From assembly GCF_024139115.2 (NCBI RefSeq), contig NW_026942633.1, positions 32,936 through 96,935 of the forward strand: a DNA stretch of 64,000 nt. The letters are read 5' to 3'. Positions 10,925 through 22,440 of this stretch are shown here, one piece after another. The DNA comes from Armigeres subalbatus. Taxonomy: Eukaryota > Arthropoda > Insecta > Diptera > Culicidae. The translations under genes and the position numbers were made by a program. The notes beneath the pieces are model-generated. The model had not been told where the DNA came from, did not search any database, and saw nothing but the letters and a program-made list of their open reading frames with translations. Within the stretch, counting starts at the first letter, position 1. Every line of letters begins with the position of its first letter.

Positions 10925-12539
10925 ATGGATCTAAATAATTGTGTAAAAGTTCTAAATTGGAATGCCCGCTCTCTAAAGGGTAAGGAAGATGAATTATTCA
11001 ACTTCCTAACAGTTCATAATGTGCATATTGCCATTATAACTGAAACCTATTTAAAACCAGGACTCTCCATTAAACGAGATCCAAATTATTTTATCTACAG
11101 AAATGATCGTCTTGACAGCGCCTGTGGTGGGGTCGCCATTGTCATTAATATCAGACGTATCAAACATAAATTATTTTCTTTGTTTGAAACCAAAGTTTTT
11201 GAAACCTTGGGAGTTTCTGTTGAAACAAATTTTGGTCAATTTTCCTTCATTGCAGCCTATTTGCCTTTTCAATGCAATGGGCAGCAAAAGAATTTGTTGA
11301 AAGCTGATCTTCAAATTCTGACTCGCAACAAATCAAAATTCTTCGTAATTGGTGACTTCAATGCCAAACACCGTTCATGGAATAATGCTCAAAGCAATTC
11401 CAATGGTAACATTTTATTTGAAGACTGTTCTGCGGGATATTATACTATTCAATATCCCAATGGCCCAACTTGTTTTTCATCCACTCGAAATCCTTCGACA
11501 ATTGATTTGGTTTTAACGGATTCAAGTCAGCTGTGTGGCCAATTGGTAACTCATGCTGACTTTGACTCTGATCACCTTCCTGTGACATTTGAAATCTCAC
11601 AAGAAGCCATTTATAATCCGATCAGCTCTACTTTTAATTATCATAGAGCTGATTGGGATTTATATTAGGATTTATATAGGAATTTTGATGTTAATATTCC
11701 TTTGGATACCAAAATTGATATTGACAATGCGCTCGTATCTTTGACAAATTTAATTGTCGAAGCCAGAGGCATTGCAATTCCGAAATGTGAAGTAAAATTC
11801 AACTCCATTATTATTGACGACGATCTTCAGCTACTGATCCGTCTTAAAAATGTGAGGCGAAGGCAATACCAAAGAACTCGCGATCCCGCGTTGAAAGTTT
11901 TTGGCGAGATTTGCAAAATGAAATTAAAAAACGTTTCGCTATTCTGAGAAATACCAACTTTGAGAATAATGTCTCGAAGTTGGATCCCAGTTCGAAACCC
12001 TTTTGGAAATTAACGAAAATTCTTTAAAAAACCTCAAAAGCCAATTCCAGCGCTTAAAGAGGGAAATAAAATTTTATTAACAAATGGCGAAAAGGCTCAA
12101 AAACTTGCTCAGCAGTTCGAGAGTGCCCATAATTTTAGTCTAGGTCTCACTAGTCCAATTGAGGATCAGGTTACACGAGGCTTCGAAGACATTCTCAACC
12201 AAGATAATGTTTTTGACCCTTCGTTGGGAACTAATTTGGATGAAGTGAGATCTATTACTAGAAAATTTAAAAATATGAAAGCTCCGGATGATGATGGTAT
12301 TTTCTACATACTTATCAAAAAACTTCCTGAGAGCTCTTTATCCTTTTTGGTTAATTTATTTAACAAATGTTTTCAATTGGCATACTTCCCAGATAAATGG
12401 AAAAACGCCAAAGTTGTTCCAATTTTGAAGCCGGCCAAAAATCCAGCTGAGGCTTCTAGTTATCGCCCAATCAGTTTACTTTCTTCAATAAGCAAACTGT
12501 TTGAAAAGATTATTTTAAATAGAATGATGGTTCATATTA
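10925..12539 (+). pseudogene. Juan-like ORF2 part 1: endonuclease and start of reverse transcriptase
   Basis: Start ATG at 10925 gives MDLNNCVKVLNWNARSLKGK, the first strand of an AP-like endonuclease. Catalytic motifs follow: TETYLKPG, VIGDFNAKHRSW, TIDLVLTDS and DFDSDHLPV, the complete set expected for the fold. A TAG at 11666-11668 breaks the frame, as do frameshifts near 11905 and 12030. The reverse transcriptase begins at 12224 with MKAPDDDGI and SSYRPISLLSSISKLFEKI. The frame is then cut at 12540 by the 4.6-kb DNA transposon. The endonuclease half shows no missing catalytic residue. Confidence 0.88.
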
Positions 12540-12594
12540 GAGGCATTCCACGGGGGCATGTCAGTCGATCCTGAGCGACCATTTCGAAAATATT

Positions 12595-13000
12595 TGAAAC
12601 TCTGCACAGTTTTTCAATTTCATCTAAATCGTCATTTTTCGATATCAAATCTTCATATTGAGTCACGACTAACTTTTCAAAAGGGTGTATGTGAAAATGG
12701 TTCAAAAATATTTAAAAAGCTGCACAGCAAAAACGGAATGTTCGATTGTTATGATTTTTTCAGCAAAGTTAGACAACTAAATGGTGATTCTTAAGAAAAT
12801 GTGCACAGTAAAAAAATTTTTTTTGCCTTTAAAAATATCATTTTGTCACAAAAACTCAAATATCTCAAAACCCTATCTTTTTCGAACGTAATTTTTTAGG
12901 GAAAACGGTCCATTATATTAGCTATCTACCATAAAAATTTGGTGATGGTAAACTAATAAACAAAAAGTTATGACATTTCAAACATTTCACAATTTTCACA
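12595..13000. repeat. Left subterminal inverted repeat, copy 1
   Basis: About 406 bp pair with 16665-17073 in opposite orientation. The repeat starts about 55 bp inside the terminus, so only the outer 10 bp and this block are inverted while the spacer between them differs at the two ends. Confidence 0.9.
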
Positions 13001-13577
13001 TTTATTAAAATAATTTTTTTTCTGTGTAAGTTATTTCGAGAATTGCAGTTTGATGCAGATTTTATTGTTAAGGGACGTGATTTAAACAAGTTGTTTTCAT
13101 GATATTTTGATTTAATTATTCATAGCATCTATAAGAAACTTAGACACGATCCAGTGTTGTGATCAAAAGTATTGATAGTGTCATAATTTTCATTGCACGT
13201 GACTGGCGAAAAATTCTTTTAATAGTGTTGAAACCTGTTGATAATAACGTTGATAGAAACATATCAGAAATGTTATTTTAAGACAAAAGCTGCAAAATCA
13301 AAGATTTATATACACGTGTACGTCTATAGTTTACCTGCAAAAATATACTTCTTAGAGAATAGACTTTATGATCGGGAGGAAACGGGTATCTTCAACAACA
13401 ACAAATGCATGATAGGTACATATGTACCATGACAATGCTCACGAAAAAGCAAAAAAATTACTACTACTAAGGTTGTTAAAGATCTTATAGTAATTTTTTC
13501 TTCAGTCAAGCAAATGACACCAAACTAGTCAGTAAAAACTTAAAAGTGATTTTGTTTATTGAAATATTACGAACAAC

Positions 13578-16323
13578 ATGAGTAGCCGCTTTCTCAACTG
13601 TTGTAGGCCGTTTTTTTTTACGCATTTGCACGTCCTGCCGTCTAAACGTTGACAAAAGAGCAATCTGTATATCATCGGTTGAGCAGAGCGCAGGAAGTTC
13701 GAAAACGACAGCAACTGAGGAATTGCCAGATGTATCGACAACAACTGAGGAATTACCAGAAGTATTAAGTGCTGAGAGCCTTGCCACCTTATCATCAGCG
13801 AAATCTGTTTCAACAAATCAATCGGAAGATGAGTGTATCCAAAAGGTCAACATCGAACGCTTTAACGAGGGCATAGCTGGGATAAAAGTGACTCCGATTA
13901 AATGGAGTAAGATGGACTACGTTTATTACCCGGAGAAAAAATACCGTGAAATAAACGAAGCTGTACGAAGAAACCTCTTCAAATTAGGACCTGATGATGT
14001 GGAAAATACAGACTACGATGAGGTAATTATAAATATGAAGGAAAGGTTCTCGAATGCAGCCACGACAAGGAAAGAAAAATTATTGATTTTGTCGATGCTG
14101 CCAAGTTCGTGGTCTATTCAGGATGCCATTGATGAGTTCAAAACCAATAGAAATACAGTAAAAGAGGCAAAACAATTGAAGAATAACTGTCTTTCAACCA
14201 AAAATACTAGTCTAGTACTGCATTAACAGATGAGACAAAAGAAATAGTAGTTCAATATTTTGAAGATGACGAAGTAAGTCGAGCTATGCCTGGTCAAAAA
14301 GATTACGTATCAGTAAAAAAAGATGGAAAGCGTCAAGCAATCCAAAAACGATTAATGATGACGACTTTGAAAGAAGCGTACACACGCTTCAAGGAAATTC
14401 ACGATAATATTAAAATAGGTTTTTCCTCATTTGCAAGCCTTCGGCCAAGGCAATGTAAGCTTCTTTCCAATTCAGGAACACATAATGTGTGTGTGTGCAC
14501 AACCCATGAGAATATTAATCTTATTTTACATAGTTTGAAAAGAATCAATTTAACAAAGGATATTAAAATGTTAACTGGTAGTCTTTTGTGTGAAAATACA
14601 ACATCAAATTGCTATCTACGATCTTGTTCGGATTGTCCAGATTCTTCATCATTGGAAAATACTTCCCAAGTAGCACACGCAACATCCTTCTAAAAGCACC
14701 TTGATTCTATTCAATTTCATTAAAAGCATTGGAAAAACATCAAAGCACGAAAAAGTTGCATCAAGATGTCAAAAACGTTCGAATTGTGATCAATGTTTCA
14801 TTAAAATTGCATTGCAGTACGTGTTTGACATTTGGAAACAAACAAACAAAGAATACTGCACTTCATGTTGCAAACACGAAACAAAATCATCAAGTTGCAT
14901 ATTTTTTACCATGTAACTTCAATGCGGCTTTCAAAATTTAATTGTTTGTTTAAATTAAGTTGCAGATAAGTTGAATGTGTCTTCATGTTTAATTTAGCAT
15001 CGTTCAACGTTTTGACAACTTACAATTTTTTCCTGTGATGGTGCAATCAAGTAACAGAAAACCCGAGTACAAAACTTCATAACCGTATGGTTTTTATGGT
15101 GAGTCAACATGCAGTCCCTTCGAAGTGTTGAATGGTGCTGTGGTAGAGTGAAGGACTATCAATCACAAGATCCATAAATCGAATCCAGTTTTTATATTCT
15201 TATTTTATTTTTTCCGATGTAGTATTTTGCAACATTATTGCAATTTTACTGCAATCGAAGGATGTTTCCGTAGGCTCCACCTCTTGTGCTTTTTAGATTG
15301 CAAGAGAGTTATATTTGATGGCACATACGCAAAGATTGTTTCTTTCCGAATAGTTGCAACACAGTGAAATGTTCAGTAGTGAAACAATTTGTGCTGCTTG
15401 GGTTTATTCGCTGAGTTTGAAGAAAAATATATTGATCAGTTATCATTTGAGCAATGGGTGACCACGGATAGGTGTGACATAGAAACTATTGTAAAACCTG
15501 TAGATGAGTTTGTGTCATATTTTTGCTTGAAATTAGAAAGTTTAATCCCTCACGATTTCATTAAAACAGAACAATCCAGCTTTTTAAAAAATACGAAAAA
15601 TACATTACAAAATGGTGAATTTTTAGTCATTTGTGATTTTTCTGAAAATTACAGCTTTGTATTGCAAGATGAAGTGCAGTCCCATCACTGGAACGTACAA
15701 CAAGCTACAATTCATCCATTCGTTATTTATTTTAATGGAAGTACGCAAATTGAACACTTAAGTTTTATTATAATTTCCGAAGATTTAAGACACGATTCAG
15801 TATCCGTAAACTTGTTCATTGAAAACATGATTAACTTTTTACGCGTTGATAAGCATAAAGAAGTCAAAAAGATATATTTCATGTCTGATGGAGCAGCGTC
15901 GCAGTACAAAAATCGTAAGAATTTTTCGAGCCTATGTCAATTTAAATCAATGTACGGAATTGATGCAGAATGGCATTTTTTGCTACATCACATGGCAAAG
16001 GTCCTTGTGATGCTATTGGAGGAACAATAAAGCGCATGGCCACAAGAGCAAGTTTAGCCAAAGAACGTGAGCATCCAATTAAAACTGCGAAAGAACTTTT
16101 TGATTGGGCAAATCGTAGAAAAGAAAAAGATTTAACCAAATTATCATTTTGTTTTACTACTACTGAAGAGTACGAAATAAAGGCTTCAGAGCTCAGCGAG
16201 CAATTTAATAACGCGAAAACGATCCAAGGAACCCAAAAATTCCATTGTCGGAAAATAAAATTAAAGCAAAACTATACTCAAACTGTGCTGATAATAATAA
16301 TTCAAAAGTGTTCGATATTTTAA
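13578..16323 (+). pseudogene. DDE-like transposase, copy 1, interrupted
   Basis: The likely start is ATG at 13578 (MSSRFLNCC). A Ser/Thr/Glu-rich N-terminal part is followed by a helical segment (ERFSNAATTRKEKLLILSML) and a Cys-containing stretch ending before 14663. After the nested element the protein continues at 15405 with an FAEFEEKYIDQ segment. Candidate catalytic blocks are CDFSENYS, then FMSDGAASQYK, then FFATSHGKGPCDAIGG. It ends at TAA 16321-16323. Lesions: a changed segment at about 13608-13636, about 20 extra bases near 14200, and a short T run near 15976. I infer a DDD/E nuclease that cuts element ends. The superfamily is uncertain. Confidence 0.75.
14665..15402. mobile_element. 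738-bp CCCAAG-ended element nested in the transposase
   Basis: Ends CCCAAGTAGCACACG and GTGCTGCTTGGG are inverted and flanked by TT (14663-14664, 15403-15404). Deleting it with one TT joins the transposase frames (ENT to LFAEFEEKY). It has no long coding frame. Short frames inside encode Lys/Asn-rich peptides with no recognised domain. The same insertion is present in copy 2 at 60673-61409, so it predates duplication of the host transposon. Confidence 0.88.
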
Positions 16324-16664
16324 AAAAATTGAATAAAAATAAATAAAAAATAAGTATTAATAAACTGTTTTCATGATATCATAACCCATACCAAAATTCA
16401 AACCCAAAACTCTTAGAGTTTCTATAACAACATTGTGTAACTGCCACATTTAATTTAATACTTAGGATAATATTAATTCATTTTTATTTATTTATACATA
16501 TAATATTTATACATATAATATACATAATATCGATGAATACATAAATATGGAATATCATACAAACAACTTGTTTAACTCACGCAAGGCCCTTAACAATAAA
16601 ATCAGCATCAAACTGCGATTTTTGAAAAAAAAAAAAATACACGAAAATTTTTTTGTTTACTATA

Positions 16665-17073
16665 TGTGAAAATTGTGAAATGTTTGAAATGTCATAACTT
16701 TTTCGTTTATTAGTTTACCATCACCAAATTTTTATGGTAGATAGCTAATATAATGGACCGTTTTCCCTAAAAAAATTACGTTCGAAAAAGATAGGGTTTT
16801 GAGATATTTGAGTTTTGTGACAAAAATGATATTTTTAAGAGCAAAAAAATTTTTTTTTACTGTGCACATTTTTTTAAGAATCACCATTTAGTTGTCTAAC
16901 TTTGCTGAAAAAATCATAACAATCGAACATTCCGTTTTTGCTGTGCAGCTTTTTAAATATTTTTGAACCATTTTCACATACACCCTTTTGCAAAGTTAGT
17001 CGTGACTCAATATGAAGATTTGATATCGAAAAATGACGATTTAGATGAAATTGAAAAACTGTGCAAAGTTTCA
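16665..17073. repeat. Right subterminal inverted repeat, copy 1
   Basis: Reverse complement of 12595-13000 with a few single-base differences, mainly in A/T runs. The outer spacer 17074-17127 is AT-rich and unrelated to the left spacer. Confidence 0.9.
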
Positions 17074-17137
17074 ACTCAATAGAAAATCATGAATTAAAAA
17101 TTTTCTTAATTTTTGATGCTGTTGCTTGGAATCGCTC

Positions 17138-18185
17138 ATTAATGACAATTCTATTTTTGCTGATGAGCAATTTGGTTTTCGCCATGGGCATTCAACCACT
17201 CATCAGTTATTAAGAGTAACGAACTTAATTCGGCTCAACAAATCTGAAGGATATTCGACTGGGGTTGCTCTTCTTGATATAGAGAAAGCATTTGACAGTG
17301 TTTGGCATGAAGGTTTGATTGTAAAATTGATGAATTTTAATTTTCCTCTGTACATTATTAAACTGATCCAAAATTATTTATCAGATCGCTCACTGCAGGT
17401 AAACTATCAGAATTCTAAATCTGATAGATTACCTGTAAAAGCTGATGTTCCCCAAGGCAGCATACTGGGGCCCATTTTGTATAACATTTTTACTTCTGAC
17501 TTACCTGATTTACCACCAGGGTGTCAAAAATCTTTGTTTGCAGATGACACGGGTCTCTCAGCCAAAGGGCGTAGCCTTCGTGTGATTTGTAGTAGATTGC
17601 AAAAAGTTTGGATATTTTCTCCACTTACTTGCAAAAATGGAAAATTTCCCGAATGCTTCCAAAACTCAGCTTATAATTTTCCCACATAAGCCGAGAGAGT
17701 TTCTTTATTTGAAACCTTCTAGCAGACATATTGTCACTATGAATGGTGTTCCAATTAATTGGTCTGGCGAAGCTTAATATTTAGGACTTCTGCTAGATCA
17801 AAAATTAACTTTTAAAAATCACTTTGAAGGCCTTCAAGCCAAATGTAACAAATATATTAAGTGTCTATATCCACTTATAAACAGAAAATCAAAACTTTGT
17901 CTTAAGAACAAACTTTTGATTTACAAACAAATTTTTAGACCTGCCATGTTGTATGCTGTGCCAATATGGGCTAGTTGCTGCAATACCAGAAAGAAAGCAC
18001 TTCAGAGGATTCAAAACAAAATTCTGAAAATGATTCTGAAGTTGCCTCCGTGGTATAGTACCAATGAACTTCATAGAATTTCTAATATTGAGACATTGCA
18101 ACAAATGTCCAACAAAATAATTTCCAATTTTAGACAAAAATCGTTGCAATCTTCTATTGCAACGATTAACTCCTTGTACCCTTAG
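17138..18185 (+). pseudogene. Juan-like ORF2 part 2: reverse transcriptase core and C-terminus
   Basis: The frame resumes after the insertion with NDNSIFADEQFGFRHGHST, ALLDIEKAFDSVWHEGL, DVPQGSILGPILYN and the catalytic FADDT box near 17538-17552. Frameshifts from about 17600 to 17780 disrupt the thumb. The C-terminal part (IYKQIFRPAMLYAVPIWAS) runs to TAG at 18183-18185. The 3' UTR and poly(A) follow to 18418. The FADD motif is intact, but the polyprotein cannot be made in one piece. Confidence 0.88.
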
Positions 18186-18424
18186 ATTAAATAGGTTAAG
18201 ATTAGTTTAAGTTGAAAACATTGTAATTCCTACATGGTTCAATTCAACCAGAGGAAAAATTCTAACTGCCAGAGGCAATTGAAATGTATTAATAATAACT
18301 AAAAATATAACATAGCAAATAAGGATGATAGTGTTAAGAAAACACGGAACACCTAGTCTAAGAGATGAATGCATGTATTAGATAATTAGCAAATAAAATC
18401 AGTTAAAAAAAAAAAAAATGTTTC

Positions 18425-18545
18425 CAACCCGAAAACATCGTAGACTGGACCGAGAATCACACTCGCCATCTCCGGATTGGCAATCCTACGCCTTTGCTCG
18501 CAAGGCTATTGGAGACCCGTCAGCTAGCTCTATATAAATTTAAAC
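18425..18545 (-). repeat. tRNA-derived SINE fragment
   Basis: On the minus strand the sequence reads CCTTGCGAGCAAAGGCGTAG followed by GGATTGCCAATCCGGAGATG and a degraded B box (GTGATTCTCGG). This resembles a common mosquito tRNA-like SINE head. A related fragment is at 32225-32310. Confidence 0.6.
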
Positions 18546-19247
18546 CGTTAGAATTGATGCAAACGTTGAATGTTTGAATTTAGAATTTAGAATTACCACA
18601 GTTATTGTTTTATTTTTGATACCATACAAGGAAACCAGCGAAAAGGCTGGTATGATATGAATTGCCAAAAAGCTTTGTAAGAGGTTAACTATCCTTTGTA
18701 CCACAGGGAGTATACATAATACTTCAATCGACCAAATTGTTTGATTGGATCGATAAGCCTAGCATCAGGTATGTCTCGGACGACTAAGAACTTATGCTGT
18801 CACATATGTAGATCACAAGGCCTTTCTCCGGGAATTTATTAGAAAACCAAGAACGTATGCTGTAAACACCCCAAAATAGACCCCATTTGCGGTTCTTAGC
18901 CTCTTACCCAGCAACTCCTATCCCTACCTCCTCGTGGCGGGTAGCCAACCCCGGTGGGAACTATGGTCGTATGTGTGTGGCGTTGGACAGGCCTATAAAC
19001 ATGAACAAGTCTAATATACTGTTCTTCAGTCACATGACAGATCGTAGCAGCCATCGCATGCAAGAGACACATTCGCGGTCAGTCAATTCTTCCTTCATCA
19101 CGAGGTCAGTCGCGAGTGCAAGCAATGTAAACATGATGGGTGATTCGTATGTGCGATGTTGAATTGCACAGTATGCTGACAGGGAGGGGGGATTTTCTCC
19201 TCTCCGGAGGTGCAAATCTGATCGAGCGTTTGTCCTCTAAGTTAGGA
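18546..19247. other. Non-coding sequence, possibly 5' leader of an RTE-like element
   Basis: No gene recognised. From about 18880 the composition becomes GC-richer (CCTCGTGGCGGGTAGCC) and leads into the RTE-like endonuclease fragment, which suggests a retroelement 5' UTR. Confidence 0.35.
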
Positions 19248-19354
19248 CCCGAGCAGCACAAATCGGATGTAACTGGTTACAGCGACTTGATTGTAAATGA
19301 ACCCGGTCACATATGAGTTGCAGTAGCTTATGTGAAACATGTGTGCTGCTAGGG
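19248..19354. mobile_element. Short MITE, CCCGAG-ended family, GA duplication
   Basis: Ends CCCGAGCAGCACA and TGTGCTGCTAGGG are inverted and flanked by GA (19246-19247, 19355-19356). At 107 bp it matches the copies at 7773 and 8133 in length, and its core has the same GGTCACATATGAGTTGCA block. Confidence 0.85.
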
Positions 19355-19589
19355 GAGCGGCCCACAATAGCGTCTATTACCCATGTTAGGGGCGGCTGAT
19401 AATCGTCGGAGTGCCAGCAAGGGACTCTAAACTAAACTGTGCACACCATGTTGCATCGTGTCAGCATCGAGAAGGCAGTCCCTTCAACGCGATGTAGGTA
19501 TAGCGCAACCCTGGTAAGGTTCTACAGTTACCAAGACAGCCAAAAGTAGAGCAAACGGATTGATTCAACGGCAACAGACCCGGCAACGA

Positions 19590-20450
19590 TTGGGAAGTCG
19601 GATCTTGGAACGTGAGAACTTTGAATGAACCCGCACGTGTTGGGCTGCTGGCTGCAGAAGGTCGGCGTGAGTGTGGCAGCAATCCAATAAATACGGTGGC
19701 CCAGAACTGGAGAACGTGAATTCCGTGAGTGTTGAGAATAAAGGGCAAATTCTTCAACTATAGCCTGATCAGCATCTATGCCCCAACGAACGATAAGCCT
19801 GATGACGTGAAGGATGAGTTCTATGAGAGCCTTGATAAGGCCTACGGAGAGTGCCCAACACATGATGTAAAGATTGTCATCGGGGATGCAAATGCGCAGA
19901 TCGGAAGAGAAAGTTGCTCTCCGCTACCAACGATAATGGTCTGCGACTTGTAACCTTTGCTCCAGCTAGAGGGATGGCAATAAGCAGTACCTACTTCGCA
20001 CGTAAGAATCGCCGCAAACACACCTGGTAACATCCAAGTGGAGACACTTGCTTATAGATAGACCTCGTGCTGGCCGACGGACGAAATTTCTCGGATGTTT
20101 TAGATGTAAGGTCCTTCAGAGGTCCGAACATCGACTTGGATCACTATCTTGTAGTTGCAAAAATTCGGGCGCGACTTCCTGCGTCACGAATTCACGAAAC
20201 AACAGATGCGTTTCATTATCCAACGCTTGTCAGTTGAAGGAGTTGCTGAGCAGTATTACCAGGAGCTGTACTAGCGGATAGGAGATGCCACCGGATCTGG
20301 CGACGTCAACAGATTGTGGGCAAATATCCACGAAGCTGTGACTACAACAGCGCAGGAAGTTCTAGGCACTGCACAGCGACGCCAACGAAATGGTTGGTTT
20401 GATGAGGAGTGCTAGCGAGTGACGGACGAACAAAACGAGCAATGGGTAAT
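19590..20450 (+). pseudogene. RTE-like retrotransposon, endonuclease fragment
   Basis: Broken frames give WNVRTLNEPARVGLLAAEG, SLISIYAPTNDKPDDVK, KIVIGDANAQIGRE and DVRSFRGPNIDLDHYLVVAK, the successive motifs of an AP-like endonuclease as found in RTE-type elements. The block ends near a NGWFDEEC-like motif at about 20390-20412, and no reverse transcriptase follows. Several stops and frameshifts are present (for example TAA in the QIDHV block near 20031). A closely related fragment lies at 63316-63725. The clade is inference. Confidence 0.7.
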
Positions 20451-20631
20451 GTTTTCAACATAACCGCGAGTAGACGTAGGACTTGTATAAACGTAGCGTA
20501 TTTACATTTAACTTCTAATTTTTGGATCTATGGAGTTTAATTATAGTATTGATATTGGAAACGACAACTTCCATGCTGTGTAGAAATATTAGCAATTTAT
20601 TTATTCAAATCTTCTGGAAATAAAACTAATA

Positions 20632-20820
20632 GGGGGAAAGACGGCTTTGGTAGGTTTTGTTCTATTATTGTCAGGGGGGTTTTTGTCGACCAAATTTTAT
20701 GAAATTGGGCCTCAATATTCTTTGATATGCAAAGAATGTTTAGGCCAAATTTGAGCATAATCAGTCATAAAAAACCCCTGACAATAATAGAACAAAACCT
20801 GCCAAAGCCGTCATTCCCCC
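20632..20820. mobile_element. TA-flanked MITE, GGGGGAAAGACGG family, copy 1
   Basis: Ends GGGGGAAAGACGGCTTTGG and CCAAAGCCGTCATTCCCCC are inverted over about 45 bp. TA flanks both sides (20630-20631, 20821-20822). The 189-bp unit has a second copy at 33955-34145. Its TA duplication suggests Tc1/mariner-type mobilisation. Confidence 0.92.
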
Positions 20821-20822
20821 TA

Positions 20823-22290
20823 ATTAAATACATAATTAGAATTGCTTTGTTTCTAACTTTTAAGCCCTTATTTACTCAAGCGACACTTATAGATTTCTTA
20901 TTGATGATAGTATTTGAAATTTAAATATTCTATTTATAAAATTTTCAAACTTGGGCAAAATGTGCTATTTTGGGGGAACTATCCCGTTCTCCAAACAAAG
21001 AAATACAGCACCAATTTCGTTGCTTCTCTTTTCTAACATGCGTGCTTACTGCTGAAAAAATCACAATAATAAGAAACAAGTCAACGAGCAGTAACCCTAC
21101 TAAAATAGAGGAGGTACTGCTAATACATCAACGAAAAATTATTTAATGTTTTGGTTCCAAACTCCGAGTCTACGGCAAATTTAATAATAAAATTTCTCAG
21201 AACATGAAGAATAAAGAATAATATAAACTTTATTTAAATATTCTTCTAAAAAAATATTTTTTGCAGAATTTTTTTTAAAGATTTGCTATAATACAGCGAA
21301 ATTAACGAAAGCGATATTAACACTATTGCTGATTGTGCATCTTTAATTGCTAATGCCTTCTGCAAATAAATGAAAGTAATTATTTTAATCAAATTTTTAT
21401 TTTCATCAGTGTAGTTGATTTTTTTCAACCATGTTTTAATGTAGTTGTCATTTAGTACCAAACACAACTTAAGGCCTCTTACGGTGTCATTCAGAATGGC
21501 TACCTTGCGGCTCACCAACACAATCTTACAATTACCCACCTCCTCACTCCGATTAGCACTAAGCAGCTTATTTCCGTTACACCTGATTATCCTTTCACTA
21601 GAAAAAGTATCAGAACTAAGTTTAAATCTCAATCTACATGTTGGTAAATTATCGAATCATTCAGCGCTTATTCAGCGTCGATTCAATAAAAATAAAACTA
21701 AGTGAAAAAAATTTCTCCTCCCACCACGATCGGATGTTAACAAAAAAGGGTTTATTTTTGTCTGCCTCAAGTTTGTCTGTGCCAAGTTTCTCACGACAAC
21801 TAACAAACTCCGAGCGATGCGATGGGCGATTGCATCCATAGCAACCGACACCACTGCATCCGACCATCATCAAGCACAGAATGACAAAAAAAATGCGCCC
21901 ACTTCTTTCATGCATATTCGCAGACCCACCGGCAGTTCTACCGCTGGTGACTGCATGCTGGCGCTGTGTAGGGTAACAGCGAACGAACGAACGAAACAAA
22001 AAATGCGCGAGCAAAAAGCAGGTCAGTACGCGTTGCTGTCACAAATTGTTATGACTCGCACACGGTAGGCACTGCTTCTTTTATACACAAAGAAAATCTC
22101 CCGGTAGACCCGAAGGCCCGTGACATACCGCATTCTGATGTCCGTGTTAGGAATGCACGGGATTGGTTACATATGGAATTTTTACTGGCTTTGACAAGAA
22201 TTGAAATTTTCAATAGCTTATCGTTAATAATCTTACGTTTCGATGAAATAGGAAAAATGCTGGATAGTGTCCGAGTCGATTGATATATAA
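20823..22290. other. Intergenic sequence, no gene recognised
   Basis: AT-rich sequence with short frames on both strands that lack motifs. The 21760-22070 part is GC-richer and contains GAACGAACGAACGAAA, but nothing codes for a recognised protein. Confidence 0.4.
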
Positions 22291-22430
22291 ATCTTAAAAA
22301 TCCATCGAAAGATAAAGGCGCTAGTAGCGTTCAAAATCTTCCCTTCCAGCGTAACGCTCTTGATTTCCAAAAATCTAAATGACACCCAGTATAGTAAAGA
22401 AAGACGTAAGTCCTACGTCAAAATGTTACT
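22291..22430. repeat. Repeat end containing GACGTAAGTCCTACGTC
   Basis: This block is the reverse complement, with divergence, of 49425-49505: both contain GACGTAGGACTTACGTC, TTTACTATAC and a GCGTTACGCTG motif. It is probably the terminus of an older transposon. The full element was not delimited. Confidence 0.55.
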
Positions 22431-22440
22431 AGGAGTCGAA

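Larger units (their letters stand above)
12540..17137 (+). mobile_element. DNA transposon with long subterminal inverted repeats, copy 1 (Sola-like?)
   Basis: The element is 4598 bp, flanked by ATTA on both sides (12536-12539, 17138-17141). The Juan-like target frame is restored when one ATTA is kept. Termini are GAGGCATTCC and, on the minus strand, GAGCGATTCC. Inside them about 50 bp are unpaired, then inverted repeats of about 406 bp (12595-13000 and 16665-17073) pair almost perfectly. The interior encodes a DDE-like transposase interrupted by a nested element at 14665-15402. A 4-bp duplication plus GAG termini suggests the Sola superfamily, which I cannot verify here. Confidence 0.92.
9130..18418 (+). 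mobile_element. Juan-like jockey-clade retrotransposon, split by a DNA transposon
   Basis: ORF1 with three zinc knuckles is followed by ORF2 with endonuclease and reverse transcriptase, and the element ends in AATAAAATCAGTT plus a 14-base A run near 18405-18418. Removing the insertion at 12540-17137 and one copy of ATTA restores a continuous reverse transcriptase frame (VHI then NDN). The 5' boundary near 9130 is uncertain. A second, more decayed copy surrounds 58583-63137. The Juan name is family-level recognition, not a database match. Confidence 0.85.

Noticed and set aside
14701..14941. Small Lys/Asn/Cys-containing frames conserved between the two large transposons
   Set aside because: They lie in the nested 738-bp element, overlap in two frames, and their conservation reflects recent duplication of the whole transposon.
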